A stretch of 64,000 nt of DNA from Pluralibacter sp. UBA7423. Its GTDB lineage: Bacteria > Pseudomonadota > Gammaproteobacteria > Enterobacterales > Enterobacteriaceae. The position numbers were made by a program, and so were the translations under genes. Under the pieces are notes generated by a model. It was not told the origin of the DNA. It worked only from the letters and a program-made list of their open reading frames with translations, and ran no database searches. Shown piece by piece: positions 44,387-55,316 of this stretch. The stretch covers positions 1-64,000 of the forward strand of contig DKMD01000011.1 in NCBI GenBank assembly GCA_002470465.1, written 5' to 3'. Positions within the stretch are counted from its first letter, which is position 1, and each line of letters opens with the position of its first letter.

Positions 44387-45224
44387 TCTCAGCGGCTATA
44401 ACTTCGCGTATCTCGACGAACAAACCAAGCGCATGATCCGCCGCGCCATTCTGAAAGCCGTCGCCATTCCCGGCTATCAGGTGCCGTTCGGCGGGCGTGA
44501 AATGCCGATGCCTTACGGCTGGGGCACCGGCGGTATTCAGCTCACCGCAAGCGTTATCGGCGAAGCGGACGTGCTGAAGGTGATTGACCAGGGTGCCGAC
44601 GACACCACCAACGCAGTCTCTATCCGTAACTTCTTTAAACGTGTTACCGGGGTCAATACCACTGAAAAAACCGAAGACGCGACGCTTATCCAGACGCGTC
44701 ACCGCATTCCCGAAACGCCGCTGGTTGAGGATCAGATTCTGATTTTCCAGGTGCCGATTCCGGAGCCGCTGCGCTTTATCGAGCCGCGCGAAACCGAAAC
44801 CCGCACCATGCACGCGCTGGAAGAGTACGGCGTGATGCAGGTGAAGCTGTACGAAGATATCGCCCGCTTCGGCCACATCGCCACCACCTACGCCTACCCG
44901 GTGAAGGTCAACGACCGCTACGTGATGGACCCGTCGCCGATCCCAAAATTCGACAACCCGAAAATGGACAATATGCCTGCCCTGCAATTGTTCGGTGCCG
45001 GTCGTGAGAAGCGCATCTACGCCGTGCCGCCGTACACCAAAGTGGAAAGCCTCGACTTCGACGATCACCCGTTCACCGTTCAGCAGTGGGATGAGCCCTG
45101 CGCCATCTGCGGCTCGCGCCACAGCTATCTCGATGAAGTGGTGCTCGACGACACCGGCAAACGGATGTTTGTCTGCTCCGATACCGACTACTGCCGCCAA
45201 CAGAGCGAGGCGCTAAACCAATGA
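44379..45224 (+). CDS. phnJ: C-P lyase PhnJ (radical SAM enzyme)
   Basis: 281 residues from a GTG start at 44379, with AGGAG 8 nt upstream, inside the end of phnI; the length equals E. coli PhnJ. The four cysteines C241, C244, C266 and C272 (EPCAICGSR … FVCSDTDYC) are all present; three bind the 4Fe-4S cluster and C272 forms the catalytic thiyl radical. It cleaves the C-P bond of ribosyl phosphonate to give an alkane and the 5-phosphoribosyl 1,2-cyclic phosphate. Confidence 0.97.
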   Translation: MANLSGYNFAYLDEQTKRMIRRAILKAVAIPGYQVPFGGREMPMPYGWGTGGIQLTASVIGEADVLKVIDQGADDTTNAVSIRNFFKRVTGVNTTEKTEDATLIQTRHRIPETPLVEDQILIFQVPIPEPLRFIEPRETETRTMHALEEYGVMQVKLYEDIARFGHIATTYAYPVKVNDRYVMDPSPIPKFDNPKMDNMPALQLFGAGREKRIYAVPPYTKVESLDFDDHPFTVQQWDEPCAICGSRHSYLDEVVLDDTGKRMFVCSDTDYCRQQSEALNQ

Positions 45225-45979
45225 ATCAGCCGCTACTTTCGGTCAATAACCTGACCCACCTTTATGCGCCAGGCAAAGGCTTCACCGACGTCTCGTTTGA
45301 GCTGTGGCCTGGCGAAGTCCTCGGTATCGTCGGCGAATCCGGCTCCGGCAAAACCACGCTGCTGAAGGCCATTTCCGCACGCCTGGCCCCGCAGCAGGGC
45401 GAAGTGGTTTACGAAAACCAGTCGCTGTACGGCATGAGCGAAGGTGAGCGCCGCCGCCTGCTGCGCACCGAATGGGGTGTCGTCCACCAGCACCCGATGG
45501 ACGGCCTGCGCCGCCAGGTTTCGGCGGGCGGCAACATCGGCGAGCGCCTGATGGCCACCGGGGCGCGCCACTACGGCCACATTCGCGAAACCGCGCAGCA
45601 GTGGCTGGAGGCGGTGGAAATCCCGCCATCACGCATCGACGAACTGCCGACGACGTTCTCCGGCGGCATGCAGCAGCGCCTGCAAATCGCCCGCAACCTG
45701 GTCACACACCCGAAGCTGGTGTTTATGGACGAGCCCACCGGTGGCCTGGACGTCTCCGTGCAGGCGCGCCTGCTCGACCTGCTCAGAGGCCTGGTGGTGG
45801 AACTGGATCTGGCGGTGGTGATTGTCACCCATGATTTGGGCGTCGCCCGCCTGCTGGCAGACCGACTGATGGTGATGAAGGAGGGCCAGGTGGTGGAAAG
45901 TGGCTTAACCGACCGCGTGCTCGACGACCCGCACCATCCGTATACCCAGCTGCTGGTGTCGTCCGTATTGCAGAACTGA
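45221..45979 (+). CDS. phnK: C-P lyase-associated ABC protein PhnK
   Basis: 252 residues, 4-nt overlap with phnJ. Walker [10 protein letters not shown], signature [14 protein letters not shown], Walker [11 protein letters not shown]. It resembles a transporter ATPase but docks on PhnJ of the C-P lyase core rather than on a permease. Confidence 0.96.
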   Translation: MNQPLLSVNNLTHLYAPGKGFTDVSFELWPGEVLGIVGESGSGKTTLLKAISARLAPQQGEVVYENQSLYGMSEGERRRLLRTEWGVVHQHPMDGLRRQVSAGGNIGERLMATGARHYGHIRETAQQWLEAVEIPPSRIDELPTTFSGGMQQRLQIARNLVTHPKLVFMDEPTGGLDVSVQARLLDLLRGLVVELDLAVVIVTHDLGVARLLADRLMVMKEGQVVESGLTDRVLDDPHHPYTQLLVSSVLQN

Positions 45980-45989
45980 CTTTTTGTCG

Positions 45990-46070
45990 GGTGGCGGCTT
46001 TGCCTTACCCGACCTACAGCGCCATATATTTGTAGGCCGGGTAAGCGCAGCGCCACCCGGCAATCAGAAT
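45990..46070. repeat. REP/BIME element between phnK and phnL
   Basis: GTCGGGTGGCGGC…TTACCCGACCTAC and the inverted TGTAGGCCGGGTAAGC…GCCACCCGGC. It lies inside the operon, where it may reduce or stabilise the transcript. Confidence 0.88.
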
Positions 46071-46082
46071 CACGAGGCCAAC

Positions 46083-46763
46083 ATGATTCGCGTTGAAAAC
46101 CTGAGTAAAACCTTCGTCCTGCATCATCAAAACGGCATTCACCTGCCGGTGCTCTGGAAAGCCGAACTGACCGTCGACGCCGGGGAATGCGTCGTACTGC
46201 ATGGCCATTCCGGCAGCGGAAAATCAACTCTCTTACGCTCCCTGTACGCCAACTATCTGCCGGACACGGGCCACATTCACGTGAGGCACGGTGATGAGTG
46301 GGTCGATTTAGTCACCGCTCCGGCGCGCAAAGTGCTGGAAGTGCGCAAAACCACCATCGGCTGGGTAAGTCAGTTCCTGCGCGTGATCCCACGTATTTCG
46401 GCGCTCGACGTCGTTATGCAGCCGCTGCTGGATCTCGGCGTACCTCGCGATGAGTGCTATGTCAAAGCCGCGAGTTTGTTAACGCGCCTGAACGTGCCGG
46501 AACATTTGTGGCACCTGGCGCCCTCAACCTTCTCCGGCGGCGAGCAGCAGCGCGTCAACATCGCCCGTGGGTTTGTCGTTGACTACCCGATTCTGCTGCT
46601 TGATGAACCCACCGCCTCGCTGGATGAAAAGAACAGCGCCGCCGTGGTTCAGCTTATCGACGAAGCCAAGGCGCGCGGCGCGGCGATCGTCGGCATTTTC
46701 CATGATGAAGCGGTGCGCTCCCGCGTCGCCGACCGCCTGTACCCGATGGGAGCCGCAGCATGA
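46083..46763 (+). CDS. phnL: C-P lyase-associated ABC protein PhnL
   Basis: 226 residues from ATG 46083. Walker [10 protein letters not shown], signature [13 protein letters not shown], Walker [11 protein letters not shown]. Needed together with PhnG, H and I for the nucleosidase step. It starts after a BIME, about 100 nt after phnK, and overlaps phnM by 4 nt. Confidence 0.96.
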   Translation: MIRVENLSKTFVLHHQNGIHLPVLWKAELTVDAGECVVLHGHSGSGKSTLLRSLYANYLPDTGHIHVRHGDEWVDLVTAPARKVLEVRKTTIGWVSQFLRVIPRISALDVVMQPLLDLGVPRDECYVKAASLLTRLNVPEHLWHLAPSTFSGGEQQRVNIARGFVVDYPILLLDEPTASLDEKNSAAVVQLIDEAKARGAAIVGIFHDEAVRSRVADRLYPMGAAA

Positions 46764-47896
46764 TTATCAACAACGTGAAGTTAGTGCTGGAAAATGAAGT
46801 GGTTCACGGCTCCATTGATATTCAGGACGGCGTGATCCGTACCTTCGCCGAAACCCAAAGCCAGAATCCGCAGGCAATGGACGGCGAAGGCGGCTGGCTG
46901 CTGCCGGGGCTCATTGAACTGCACACCGACAACCTTGATAAATTCTTCACCCCGCGCCCGAAAGTCGACTGGCCCGCGCATTCGGCAATGAGCAGCCATG
47001 ACGCGCTGATGGTGGCAAGCGGCATCACCACCGTGCTGGACGCGGTGGCGATTGGCGACGTACGCGACGGCGGCGATCGCCTGGAAAACTTAGAGAAGAT
47101 GATCAACGCCGTCGAGGACACGCAAAAGCGCGGCCTCAACCGCGCCGAGCATCGCCTGCACCTGCGCTGCGAGCTGCCGCATTTCACCACCCTGCCGCTG
47201 TTTGAAAAGCTGGTCGACCGGGAGCTGGTGTCGCTGGTTTCCCTGATGGATCACTCGCCGGGCCAGCGCCAGTACGCCGACCGTTCGAAATATCGCGAGT
47301 ACTACCAGGGCAAATATCACCTGACCAACGAACAGATGGCGCGTTTCGAAGCCGAACAAACCGCGCTGGCAGAGGAGTGGTCGTATCCGAACAGAATGGC
47401 CATTTCCGAAGCCTGCCGCGCGCGCAATATTGCGCTGGCAAGCCACGACGACGCTACGCACGAGCATGTTGTGGAATCGCATCAGATTGGTAGCGTGATC
47501 GCAGAATTTCCCACCACGTTCGAAGCCGCGCACTCTTCCCGCCAGCTTGGAATGAACGTGCTGATGGGTGCCCCGAACATCGTGCGCGGCGGCTCGCATT
47601 CCGGCAACGTGGCGGCACATGAGCTGGCCTCACGCGGCCTGCTCGATATTCTCTCGTCTGACTATTACCCGGCGAGCCTGCTGGACGCCGCGTTCCGCAT
47701 CGCTGACGACGATCGCAATGCGTTCAGCCTGCCTCAGGCGATTCACCTCGTCACGCGCAACCCCGCGCGGGCGCTTAATCTCTCCGACCGTGGCGTGATT
47801 GCCGAAGGCAAACGCGCGGACCTGGTGCTGGTGCACCGCAAAGGCGAGCACGTGCATATCGACCACGTGTGGCGTCAGGGCAAGAGGGTGTTCTGA
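46760..47896 (+). CDS. phnM: Ribosyl-triphosphate phosphonate diphosphatase PhnM
   Basis: 378 residues of the amidohydrolase superfamily. [17 protein letters not shown] near residues 47–63 gives the first metal ligands, and HDDATHEHV and SDYYPASL later ones. It releases diphosphate from the ribosyl phosphonate triphosphate made by PhnI. It overlaps phnL by 4 nt and phnN by 1 nt. Confidence 0.95.
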   Translation: MIINNVKLVLENEVVHGSIDIQDGVIRTFAETQSQNPQAMDGEGGWLLPGLIELHTDNLDKFFTPRPKVDWPAHSAMSSHDALMVASGITTVLDAVAIGDVRDGGDRLENLEKMINAVEDTQKRGLNRAEHRLHLRCELPHFTTLPLFEKLVDRELVSLVSLMDHSPGQRQYADRSKYREYYQGKYHLTNEQMARFEAEQTALAEEWSYPNRMAISEACRARNIALASHDDATHEHVVESHQIGSVIAEFPTTFEAAHSSRQLGMNVLMGAPNIVRGGSHSGNVAAHELASRGLLDILSSDYYPASLLDAAFRIADDDRNAFSLPQAIHLVTRNPARALNLSDRGVIAEGKRADLVLVHRKGEHVHIDHVWRQGKRVF

Positions 47897-48462
47897 TGAC
47901 GGGAAGAGTTATCTGGTTAGTCGGCCCGTCCGGGTCAGGGAAAGACAGCCTGCTGGCGGCGTTACGCCAGCAGGAGCACGCACAGATGCTGGTCGCACAT
48001 CGCTACATTACTCGCCCGGCCAGCGCCGGAAGCGAAAACCATATCGCGCTCAGCGAGCATGAATTTTTCACCCGCGCCGAGCGCCAGCTTTTCGCCCTGA
48101 GCTGGCACGCCAACGCGCTGTACTACGGCGTCGGCATTGAAATCGACGTCTGGCTGCACGCCGGGTTTGACGTGGTGGTGAACGGTTCTCGCGCCCATCT
48201 GCCGCAGGCGAAGGCTCGCTATGCCAGTGCGCTGCTGCCGGTGTGTTTGCAGGTGTCACCCGATGTGCTGCGCAGCCGCCTCGAACAACGCGGAAGGGAA
48301 ACGCAAAAAGAGATAGCACAGCGGCTCGATCGCGCCGCACGCTACACGCCCACCGGCTGTTTAATGCTGAACAACGACGGCAGTCTGCTACAGTCTGTGG
48401 ACACCTTTTTGCAAATGATCCGCACCCATGGAAACCAGAAAGAGAGCCAGCATGTCCTGTGA
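47896..48462 (+). CDS. phnN: Ribose 1,5-bisphosphate phosphokinase PhnN
   Basis: 188 residues from ATG 47896 (overlap TGATG with phnM). A P-loop near the start ([13 protein letters not shown]) in a guanylate-kinase-like fold; HRYITRP follows as in the family. It phosphorylates ribose 1,5-bisphosphate to PRPP, returning the ribose to nucleotide synthesis. Confidence 0.94.
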   Translation: MTGRVIWLVGPSGSGKDSLLAALRQQEHAQMLVAHRYITRPASAGSENHIALSEHEFFTRAERQLFALSWHANALYYGVGIEIDVWLHAGFDVVVNGSRAHLPQAKARYASALLPVCLQVSPDVLRSRLEQRGRETQKEIAQRLDRAARYTPTGCLMLNNDGSLLQSVDTFLQMIRTHGNQKESQHVL

Positions 48463-48883
48463 CCTTCGCCCCGCAAGCCTCGCCGATACCGAAGCCGTTT
48501 ATGGTCTGATTTGCGAGCTGAAACAGAAAGCCTATGACCGCAACACCTTCGCGACGGGGTTTGCCGCGAACCTTAACAACCCGCAGCAGCGCTATCAGCT
48601 GGCCGAGGTAAGCGGCGAAGTCGTCGGTCTTATCGGTATCCAGATCATGTTCCCGCTGAACCTCAACTGCTGGATTGGCGAGATTCAGGAGCTGGTCGTC
48701 CTGCCGCAGATGCGCGGCCTGAACGTTGGTAAACGGCTTCTGGCATGGGCCGAAGACGAAGCCCGCAAAAACGGCGCCAGCCTGATGGAGCTCTCCAGCG
48801 GCAAGGTCCGTACCGATGCGCACCGTTTCTACCAGCGAGAAGGGTACGAGCAGAGCCATTTTCGGTTTAAGAAGACGCTGTGA
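48452..48883 (+). CDS. phnO: Aminoalkylphosphonate N-acetyltransferase PhnO
   Basis: 143 residues from ATG 48452, overlapping phnN. A GNAT acetyltransferase: the acetyl-CoA loop is in [18 protein letters not shown]. It acetylates aminoalkylphosphonates such as 1-aminoalkylphosphonic acids, for detoxification and use by C-P lyase. Confidence 0.92.
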   Translation: MSCDLRPASLADTEAVYGLICELKQKAYDRNTFATGFAANLNNPQQRYQLAEVSGEVVGLIGIQIMFPLNLNCWIGEIQELVVLPQMRGLNVGKRLLAWAEDEARKNGASLMELSSGKVRTDAHRFYQREGYEQSHFRFKKTL

Positions 48884-48884
48884 A

Positions 48885-48965
48885 CAATTGCCCGGCGGCA
48901 CTGCGTTTGCCGGGCCTACGGTTTTGTAGGCCGGGTAAGGCAAAGCCGCCACCCGGCGCTCTCTG
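48885..48965. repeat. REP/BIME element between phnO and phnP
   Basis: TTGCCCGGCGGCACTGCG…GCCGGGCCTAC and TGTAGGCCGGGTAAGG…GCCACCCGGCGC inverted units. Confidence 0.88.
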
Positions 48966-48977
48966 ACGAGGTGACCC

Positions 48978-49736
48978 ATGAACCTGTCCATCCGCCTGAC
49001 CGGCACCGGCGGCGCGCAGCTGGTGCCCGCCTTCGGCTGTGAATGCAAAGCCTGCCAGCGCGCACGGCTCAACTCCGATTTTCGCCGTCGCCCGTGCAGC
49101 GGTGAAGTGCGCTACAACGGCGCTGTCACGCTACTGGACGCGGGGATCCCTGACCTGATGGACCATCATGCAGCAGGCAGCTTCCGCCAGTTTTTGCTCA
49201 CCCATTATCATATGGATCACGTGCAGGGCCTGTTTCCGCTGCGCTGGGGCGTGGGTGATAAAATCCCCGTTTACGGGCCGCCGGACGAACAGGGGTGTGA
49301 CGATCTCTTTAAGCATCCCGGCCTGCTCGATTTCAGCCACGTCGTCGAGCCGTTTGTGGTGTTTGAACTGCAGGGCTTGCAGGTCACACCGCTGCCGCTC
49401 AACCATTCAAAACTCACCTTCGGCTACCTGCTGGAATCCGCCCACAGCCGGGTGGCGTGGCTCTCGGACACCGCCGGACTGCCGGAAAAAACGCTGAAAT
49501 TTTTACTCAACAGCCGCCCGCAGGTGACGATCATCGACTGTAGCCACGAGCCGCGCACGGAGCCGCCGCGCAATCACTGCGATCTGAACACGGTTATGGC
49601 GATCAACGAGATCGTACGCTGCCCGCGCGTGGTGCTGACGCACATCAGCCATCAGTTTGACGCGTGGATGATGGACAACCCGCTGCCGGAAGGCATCGAA
49701 GCGGGATTTGACGGAATGGACATTGTGGTGGATTAG
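48978..49736 (+). CDS. phnP: Phosphoribosyl 1,2-cyclic phosphate phosphodiesterase PhnP
   Basis: 252 residues of the metallo-beta-lactamase fold. THYHMDH (HxHxDH) supplies the active metals, and [11 protein letters not shown] near residue 20 forms the structural zinc site typical of PhnP. It opens the 5-phosphoribosyl 1,2-cyclic phosphate made by PhnJ to ribose 1,5-bisphosphate. Its stop overlaps the convergent yjdP stop by 4 nt. Confidence 0.95.
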   Translation: MNLSIRLTGTGGAQLVPAFGCECKACQRARLNSDFRRRPCSGEVRYNGAVTLLDAGIPDLMDHHAAGSFRQFLLTHYHMDHVQGLFPLRWGVGDKIPVYGPPDEQGCDDLFKHPGLLDFSHVVEPFVVFELQGLQVTPLPLNHSKLTFGYLLESAHSRVAWLSDTAGLPEKTLKFLLNSRPQVTIIDCSHEPRTEPPRNHCDLNTVMAINEIVRCPRVVLTHISHQFDAWMMDNPLPEGIEAGFDGMDIVVD

Positions 49737-50065
49737 CGGTCGTACTCTTCCCGCAGCTGGTTCTCTTCGTCGTCAAGCTGACGGCGCTCCTGGTCGAGCT
49801 GACGCTGCCTGTCGTCTAACTGGCGACGCCTGTCTTCAAGCTGACGGTAGCGGTCATCATACTGGCGGCTGCGTTCGGTATTCTGCGGGCGATCGCTGTC
49901 ATCGTCGTCGCGATCGTCGTGATAAACGCGATCGCTGTCCGGTTTGTACGCGTCGTTGATCGCCTGCTGAATGTTGCCGATCGCATCATCAATGATATCG
50001 GCATGCGCCAGCTGGCTTGCCAGGGAGAGCGTGCAAAACAGCAGCGCCGTTGCGGGTCGTTTCAT
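49733..50065 (-). CDS. yjdP: Secreted coiled-coil protein YjdP
   Basis: 110 residues. A Sec signal peptide ([20 protein letters not shown], cleavage after AHA) is followed by an acidic segment ([10 protein letters not shown]) and an R/Q/D-rich helix with 7-residue repeats of the type [21 protein letters not shown]. Same position as in E. coli, next to phnP. Function unknown. Confidence 0.9.
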   Translation of the reverse strand: MKRPATALLFCTLSLASQLAHADIIDDAIGNIQQAINDAYKPDSDRVYHDDRDDDDSDRPQNTERSRQYDDRYRQLEDRRRQLDDRQRQLDQERRQLDDEENQLREEYDR

Positions 50066-50138
50066 CGGATCAGGCTCTGGAGTGAACTGACCTCAGCCTA
50101 ATCAATGCCCATAACGGCGAGTAGCGGACGAATCTCAA

Positions 50139-52418
50139 TTACGTCTGCGCCTGACGCAGCGCCTGTGCAAGCTGCGTTCGGGTAAAGGGTTTTCGCAGCA
50201 GCGCCACGTCCGGCAGCTGCGGGTTGTTTGCCGGACGCAGATCCTGACCGCTGATCATCAGCACGGCGACCTGCGGATGGTAAGTGCGCGCGTGATTCAC
50301 CACTTCCGCACCGCTCAGCCTGCCCGGCAGCATCAAATCACTTATCAGCATCGCTATCTCTTCTGAGGCATCAAGTAGCGCGATAGCCTGATCGCCGTCG
50401 GCGGCCTCCAGCGTCAGCCAGCCCAGCTGGTGCAGCTGTTCGCACAGAGTCTGACGCACGTCGGTTTCGTCCTCCAGCACCAGCGCCAGCCGTTCGGCGG
50501 GTAGCTCATCGGCCACGATGGCTTCCGGCAATCGTTCCACTGCCTGTAGCGTCGAACGTGGCAGCTGTAGCCGTACCGTGGTGCCCTGCCCCGGCGCGCT
50601 CTCGATTTCCACCCGCCCGCCGGACTGGCGGACAAACCCGTAGACCATCGACAGCCCGAGTCCGCTGCCGCTGCCGGTCTGCTTAGTGGTGAAAAACGGC
50701 TCGAACACCTGCGTCTTTACCTCCTGCGACATGCCGATGCCGTGGTCGATCACCTCAATGGCCACCATATCCTGCCTGCGCCCGTCGCTGCGGGTGACGC
50801 GCTGGTTCCAGGTGCGAATTTTGATAACGCCGGACTGCCCGTCCATCGCATCGCGGGCGTTCATCACCAGGTTTATAATGGCGTTCTCAAGCTGACCAAC
50901 GTCGATCCACGCCGACCAAGCCGGGCTTTGGGCCTCAATATCCAGCGTTAGCGTGGAGGGCAAGGAGTGGCGCATCAGTTCGCCGAGGTTCTCCAGCAGT
51001 CCCTTCATCTCAACGGCGTGCGGATGCAGCGACTGCTTACGCGAGAACGCCAGCAGGCGCTGGGTAAGCAGGGCTCCGCGCTCGGCGGCTTTCAGCGCCC
51101 GGGAGATACGCGCCTCATCGTCTTCGTTCGGCTTCACCAGCTCGAGGCTGCCGACAATCACCGCCAGCAGGTTATTGAAATCGTGGGCCAGGCCACCGGT
51201 CAGCTGTCCGACCGCCTTCATTTTCTGGCTGTGCAGCAGGGCATCCTCCAGCCCCTGGCGCTCGATGCGATCGAGCTCCATCTGCGTTGTCTTTTGCTTC
51301 AGCAGCCTTGAGGCGTGCTCAAGCGAAGCGGTGTTGCGGGCAAATACGCTGAAGGCACGCGCCAGTTCACCCAGCTCATCGCGCCGCTGCAATGCAGGCA
51401 CGGAAACGTCCTGCTCGCCGTGGGCCAGCCGCGACATCGCCGAGGAGATGGCGTTCAGGTTCGAGCCCAGGTTGCGATAGATATACCAGCCCGCAAAGCC
51501 GGTGATGATCAGCGCCAGCAGGGCAAAGCTGACGATCAGGTCAACAATCGACCCCAGCTCGCGATGGCTTTCGGCCACGCGCTGTTCGGATGAACGCGCC
51601 ACCTGCATCACGTACTGATTGATGTCGTCGTTGAGGATGGCGACCAGCGCTTTGATGTGGAACATGTACCAGCTGATAGCCAGATCGCTTTGCTCAAGCT
51701 TTACGGAGAGCGGCGCCAGCTTGTGCAGCTCAGCGTTAAAGTCCGGCAGGATAAAGGCGATGGGAAGATCGGCGCTTGCCTGCGGCACGCCAGCCATCAC
51801 CACGTCCAGCTGACGCACCACCGAACGCGGCGTCGGCGTTTCAATCGCCGCCGTCATCAGCCGATCCATTTCCTTCAGCAGGCGCTCATCCAGCGAACCT
51901 TCGCCAGGACGCTGGTTAATCGTTTCCAGATGTCGCAGATAGCTCTGATTCTGATAGAGGGAACTTAGCAGAGCGTTACGCTCAAGATGGCGCTGCTGGC
52001 CGCGCTGTAGCATCCCTTCCACGCTTTGCTGAAGTTCATTGCTGCGCTGGATAATACGCTGCACCAGCTCCGGTTCATGGCTTGCCAGGGGTGCGGCGGC
52101 CAGCTGGTCGAGAGAATGTTTCAGCGCGCTTTGCGTTGCCTGTAAACGCTCCGCTTCACCTTTGTATTCCAGCGCGCCAACGACCTGTGAAAGCCGCACC
52201 GCCGCCGTCGCCACGTTCGCCGTATCGCGCGCCAGGTTCATGCTGCTGGTGACGTCATCAAAGGTCTGCTGCTGCACCTGCTCCTGGATCTGACTGGCGT
52301 GACGAAAGCCCAGCACCGCCGCCGCACTCACCATCAGCGTCACCGCCACCACCAGCAGGTTGAAAAACAGCAGGCGGCCGCGGGCGCTGGTAAAGAACGA
52401 GGGTTGGCGTAGTGGCAT
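50139..52418 (-). CDS. Hybrid sensor histidine kinase of the sugar locus
   Basis: 759 residues. TM1 at about 19–39, a long helical periplasmic sensor (about 40–290), TM2 at about 293–313, HAMP (about 314–365), HisKA with H412 (GGLAHDFNNLL), HATPase (NLVMNARDAM, DHGIGM, GSGSGLGLSMVYGF) and a C-terminal receiver domain with D694 (MLISDLMLPG). There is no HPt domain. It is divergent from the ABC-transporter operon and has its likely partner regulator at the other end of that operon. The ligand, perhaps presented by the binding protein, is unknown. Confidence 0.92.
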   Translation of the reverse strand: MPLRQPSFFTSARGRLLFFNLLVVAVTLMVSAAAVLGFRHASQIQEQVQQQTFDDVTSSMNLARDTANVATAAVRLSQVVGALEYKGEAERLQATQSALKHSLDQLAAAPLASHEPELVQRIIQRSNELQQSVEGMLQRGQQRHLERNALLSSLYQNQSYLRHLETINQRPGEGSLDERLLKEMDRLMTAAIETPTPRSVVRQLDVVMAGVPQASADLPIAFILPDFNAELHKLAPLSVKLEQSDLAISWYMFHIKALVAILNDDINQYVMQVARSSEQRVAESHRELGSIVDLIVSFALLALIITGFAGWYIYRNLGSNLNAISSAMSRLAHGEQDVSVPALQRRDELGELARAFSVFARNTASLEHASRLLKQKTTQMELDRIERQGLEDALLHSQKMKAVGQLTGGLAHDFNNLLAVIVGSLELVKPNEDDEARISRALKAAERGALLTQRLLAFSRKQSLHPHAVEMKGLLENLGELMRHSLPSTLTLDIEAQSPAWSAWIDVGQLENAIINLVMNARDAMDGQSGVIKIRTWNQRVTRSDGRRQDMVAIEVIDHGIGMSQEVKTQVFEPFFTTKQTGSGSGLGLSMVYGFVRQSGGRVEIESAPGQGTTVRLQLPRSTLQAVERLPEAIVADELPAERLALVLEDETDVRQTLCEQLHQLGWLTLEAADGDQAIALLDASEEIAMLISDLMLPGRLSGAEVVNHARTYHPQVAVLMISGQDLRPANNPQLPDVALLRKPFTRTQLAQALRQAQT

Positions 52419-52447
52419 GGTATCTCCGTTTGTGAGCTTCGTGCATA

Positions 52448-52562
52448 CCCTCTCCCCGGCCCTCTCCCAAAAGGGAGAGGGAGAAAACCAAACCGGCTCC
52501 GGTCGCGTAAGGGAGAATGCCGATCGGTTCCCTCTCCCTCCGGGAGAGGGTCAGGGAGAGGG
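52448..52562. repeat. Interspersed palindromic element, copy B
   Basis: About 115 bp with CCCTCTCCCCGGCCCTCTCC at the left and CCCTCTCCCTCCGGGAGAGG near the right end. Related to copies A and C. It sits in the divergent promoter region between the kinase and the ABC operon. Confidence 0.85.
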
Positions 52563-52567
52563 CTGAC

Positions 52568-52583
52568 TGTGACCCGAATCAAA
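52568..52583 (+). promoter_or_regulatory. Candidate CRP site upstream of the sugar operon
   Basis: TGTGACCCGAATCAAA has a perfect TGTGA half and a near-match second half at N6 spacing. CRP control would be expected for a sugar-uptake operon. The site begins right after the palindromic element, about 100 nt before the start codon. Confidence 0.45.
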
Positions 52584-52680
52584 TTCCCCGCACTATGACA
52601 AATATGAACGGCCTCTGACATTTTGCATTTACTTTCCTGTGATGGACTGCTGATATCGACCTTCCCTCAGGAGTTGCGCC

Positions 52681-54201
52681 ATGAATCAGACGCCGGTACT
52701 TGAGATGCGCAATATCGCCAAAGCGTTCGGCAAGTTTTATGCGCTGAAAGGCGTGGATTTAACGGTATTTCCCGGCGAAATCCACGCCCTGATGGGGGAA
52801 AACGGCGCAGGCAAAAGCACGCTGATGAAAATCCTCGCCGGGGCCTATACCGCCACCAGCGGCGAGATCCTGATCGACGGCGAGCCCCGCGCTATCAAAG
52901 GGCCGAAAGACGCGCTGGCAGCGGGCATTACCCTGATTTATCAGGAGATGCAGCTGGCCCCAAATCTAACCGTCGCTGAGAACATTTTCCTCGGCAGCGA
53001 GCTGTCCCGGGGCGGGCTGGTACAGCGGAGAACCATGGTCGCTCAGGCGCAGGAGGTCATTAACCGCCTCGGCGCACAGTTCAAAGCCACCGATCGGGTA
53101 ATGAAGCTCACCATTGCCGAACAGCAGCAGGTGGAGATCGCCCGCGCGCTGCACCGCAATAGCCGCATTCTGGTGATGGATGAACCCACCGCGGCCCTCT
53201 CCTCCCGCGAAACCCATCGCCTGTTCGAACTCATTTTGCGCCTGCGCGACGAAGGGATGGCAATCATCTACATCAGCCACCGCATGGCGGAAGTGTATGA
53301 GCTCTCCGACCGCGTCAGCGTCCTGCGCGACGGGCAGTACGTTGGCAGCCTGATGCGCGACAAGCTCAACGCCTCCGAGCTGGTGCGCATGATGGTGGGC
53401 CGCCCGCTGAGCGATCTGTTCAACAAAGAGCGTGATATTCCCCACGGCCAGCCGCGCCTCAACGTTCATCATCTGACGGACGGCGGCAAAGTACAGCCAT
53501 GCAGCCTGCTGGTGCGCTCTGGCGAAATCGTCGGCCTGGCAGGCTTAGTGGGTGCGGGCCGCTCCGAACTGGCGCAGCTGATTTTCGGCGTGCGTAAAGC
53601 CACCGGCGGCGTGATTGAAGTGGACGGCGAACCCGTGCTTATTCACTCCCCGCGCGAAGCTATTGATTTAGGCATCGGCTTCCTCACCGAAAACCGCAAA
53701 GAGCAGGGGCTGTTCCTCGAACTGGCTGCGCAGGAAAACATCACCATGGCGACGCTCGAGCGTGACGCGCATTACGGCATGCTCGATCGCAAAAAGGCGC
53801 AAAGCATTTCCGACGACGCCATTAAATTGCTGAATATTCGCGTGCCGCATTCCCAGGTGCGGGCGGGCGGCCTGTCCGGCGGCAACCAGCAGAAGCTGCT
53901 GATCTCCCGCTGGGTGGCCATTGGCCCGCGCATTCTGATCCTCGATGAACCAACGCGCGGCGTGGACGTCGGCGCGAAAAGCGAGATCTACCGCATCATG
54001 AACCAGATGGCGCGTCAGGGCGTGGCCATCCTGATGATCTCCAGCGAGCTGCCGGAAATCGTCGGCATGAGCGACCGGGTGTACGTCATGCGCGAGGGCA
54101 GCATTGCCGGTGAACTGCTGAACCACGACATCACCCAGGAAAATATTATGACGCTCGCCACGGGCGTGAACGAATCCCACCACCAGGCGGTACAATCATG
54201 A
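52681..54201 (+). CDS. Sugar ABC transporter ATP-binding protein (RbsA/XylG class)
   Basis: 506 residues with two ABC cassettes. The first has Walker [10 protein letters not shown], a degenerate signature [15 protein letters not shown] and Walker [11 protein letters not shown]; the second has signature [15 protein letters not shown] and Walker [12 protein letters not shown]. The second P-loop is degenerate ([10 protein letters not shown]), as usual in this class. It energises uptake of a pentose or hexose. Ribosome site CAGGAG; it overlaps the permease gene by 4 nt. Confidence 0.94.
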   Translation: MNQTPVLEMRNIAKAFGKFYALKGVDLTVFPGEIHALMGENGAGKSTLMKILAGAYTATSGEILIDGEPRAIKGPKDALAAGITLIYQEMQLAPNLTVAENIFLGSELSRGGLVQRRTMVAQAQEVINRLGAQFKATDRVMKLTIAEQQQVEIARALHRNSRILVMDEPTAALSSRETHRLFELILRLRDEGMAIIYISHRMAEVYELSDRVSVLRDGQYVGSLMRDKLNASELVRMMVGRPLSDLFNKERDIPHGQPRLNVHHLTDGGKVQPCSLLVRSGEIVGLAGLVGAGRSELAQLIFGVRKATGGVIEVDGEPVLIHSPREAIDLGIGFLTENRKEQGLFLELAAQENITMATLERDAHYGMLDRKKAQSISDDAIKLLNIRVPHSQVRAGGLSGGNQQKLLISRWVAIGPRILILDEPTRGVDVGAKSEIYRIMNQMARQGVAILMISSELPEIVGMSDRVYVMREGSIAGELLNHDITQENIMTLATGVNESHHQAVQS

Positions 54202-55205
54202 CCACGCAAAAAGAGAATTCCGTGCCTTCGCCGCAGCAGGTGGCAAAAACCTCGGCCCGCAAAATGCTGATGGGCGATCTGATGCAGACCGTGGGGATCC
54301 TGCCGATCCTGATCCTGATTGTGGCGGTATTTGGCTTCGTTGCGCCGAACTTCTTCACCGAAAGCAATCTGCTGAACATTACCCGCCAGGCGTCGATCAA
54401 CATCGTGCTGGCGGCGGGGATGACCTTCATCATTCTCACCGGCGGGATAGACCTTTCCGTGGGTTCCATTTTGGGCACCACGGCGGTGGCGGCAATGGTG
54501 GTATCGCTGATCCCTGAATTTGCCATGCTCTCAATTCCCGCCGCGCTGATGCTCGGCCTGCTGCTCGGGCTGTTTAATGGCGCACTGGTCGCTTTCGCCG
54601 GACTGCCGCCGTTTATCGTCACGCTCGGCACCTATACGGCGCTGCGCGGTGCGGCTTATCTGCTGGCGGACGGCACGACGGTGATCAACTCCAATATCAG
54701 CTTCGAATGGATCGGCAACGATTATCTCGGGCCCATTCCATGGCTGGTAGTGATCGCACTGGCGGTGATCGTGGTGTGCTGGTTCATCCTGCGCCGCACC
54801 ACCCTCGGCGTTCACATTTACGCGGTCGGGGGCAACATGCAGGCGGCGCGCCTGACGGGCATTAAGGTGTGGCTGGTGCTGCTGTTTGTGTATGGCATGA
54901 GCGGCCTGCTCTCCGGGCTCGGCGGGGTGATGAGCGCCTCGCGGCTCTACAGCGCCAACGGCAACCTCGGCATGGGCTACGAGCTGGACGCCATCGCGGC
55001 GGTGATTCTCGGCGGCACCAGCTTCGTCGGCGGCATCGGCACCATCACCGGCACGCTGGTGGGGGCGCTGATTATCGCCACGCTCAACAACGGCATGACG
55101 CTGATGGGCGTCTCCTACTTCTGGCAACTGGTGATCAAAGGGGCGGTGATCATCATTGCGGTACTGATCGACAAATACCGTACCCGACACCATCAAAGTG
55201 CATAA
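54198..55205 (+). CDS. Sugar ABC transporter permease (RbsC class)
   Basis: 335 residues with 8–10 helices; the [18 protein letters not shown] segment and the [18 protein letters not shown] motif are typical of ribose/xylose-class permeases. Forms a homodimeric channel with the ATPase. A BIME separates it from the binding-protein gene. Confidence 0.94.
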   Translation: MTTQKENSVPSPQQVAKTSARKMLMGDLMQTVGILPILILIVAVFGFVAPNFFTESNLLNITRQASINIVLAAGMTFIILTGGIDLSVGSILGTTAVAAMVVSLIPEFAMLSIPAALMLGLLLGLFNGALVAFAGLPPFIVTLGTYTALRGAAYLLADGTTVINSNISFEWIGNDYLGPIPWLVVIALAVIVVCWFILRRTTLGVHIYAVGGNMQAARLTGIKVWLVLLFVYGMSGLLSGLGGVMSASRLYSANGNLGMGYELDAIAAVILGGTSFVGGIGTITGTLVGALIIATLNNGMTLMGVSYFWQLVIKGAVIIIAVLIDKYRTRHHQSA

Positions 55206-55284
55206 ACCTGCCGGATGCGGCGTATCCGCCTTATCCAGCCTACCGATCCGTAGGCCTGATAAGCGCAGCGCCATCAGGCACTCA
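55206..55284. repeat. REP/BIME element between permease and binding-protein genes
   Basis: CTGCCGGATGCGGCG…TATCCAGCCTACC and GTAGGCCTGATAAGCGCAGCGCCATCAGGCA inverted units. Within an operon it may protect the upstream or raise the downstream message. Confidence 0.87.
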
Positions 55285-55316
55285 CAACAAAAAGTACTCT
55301 ACATGAGGAAAGTCAT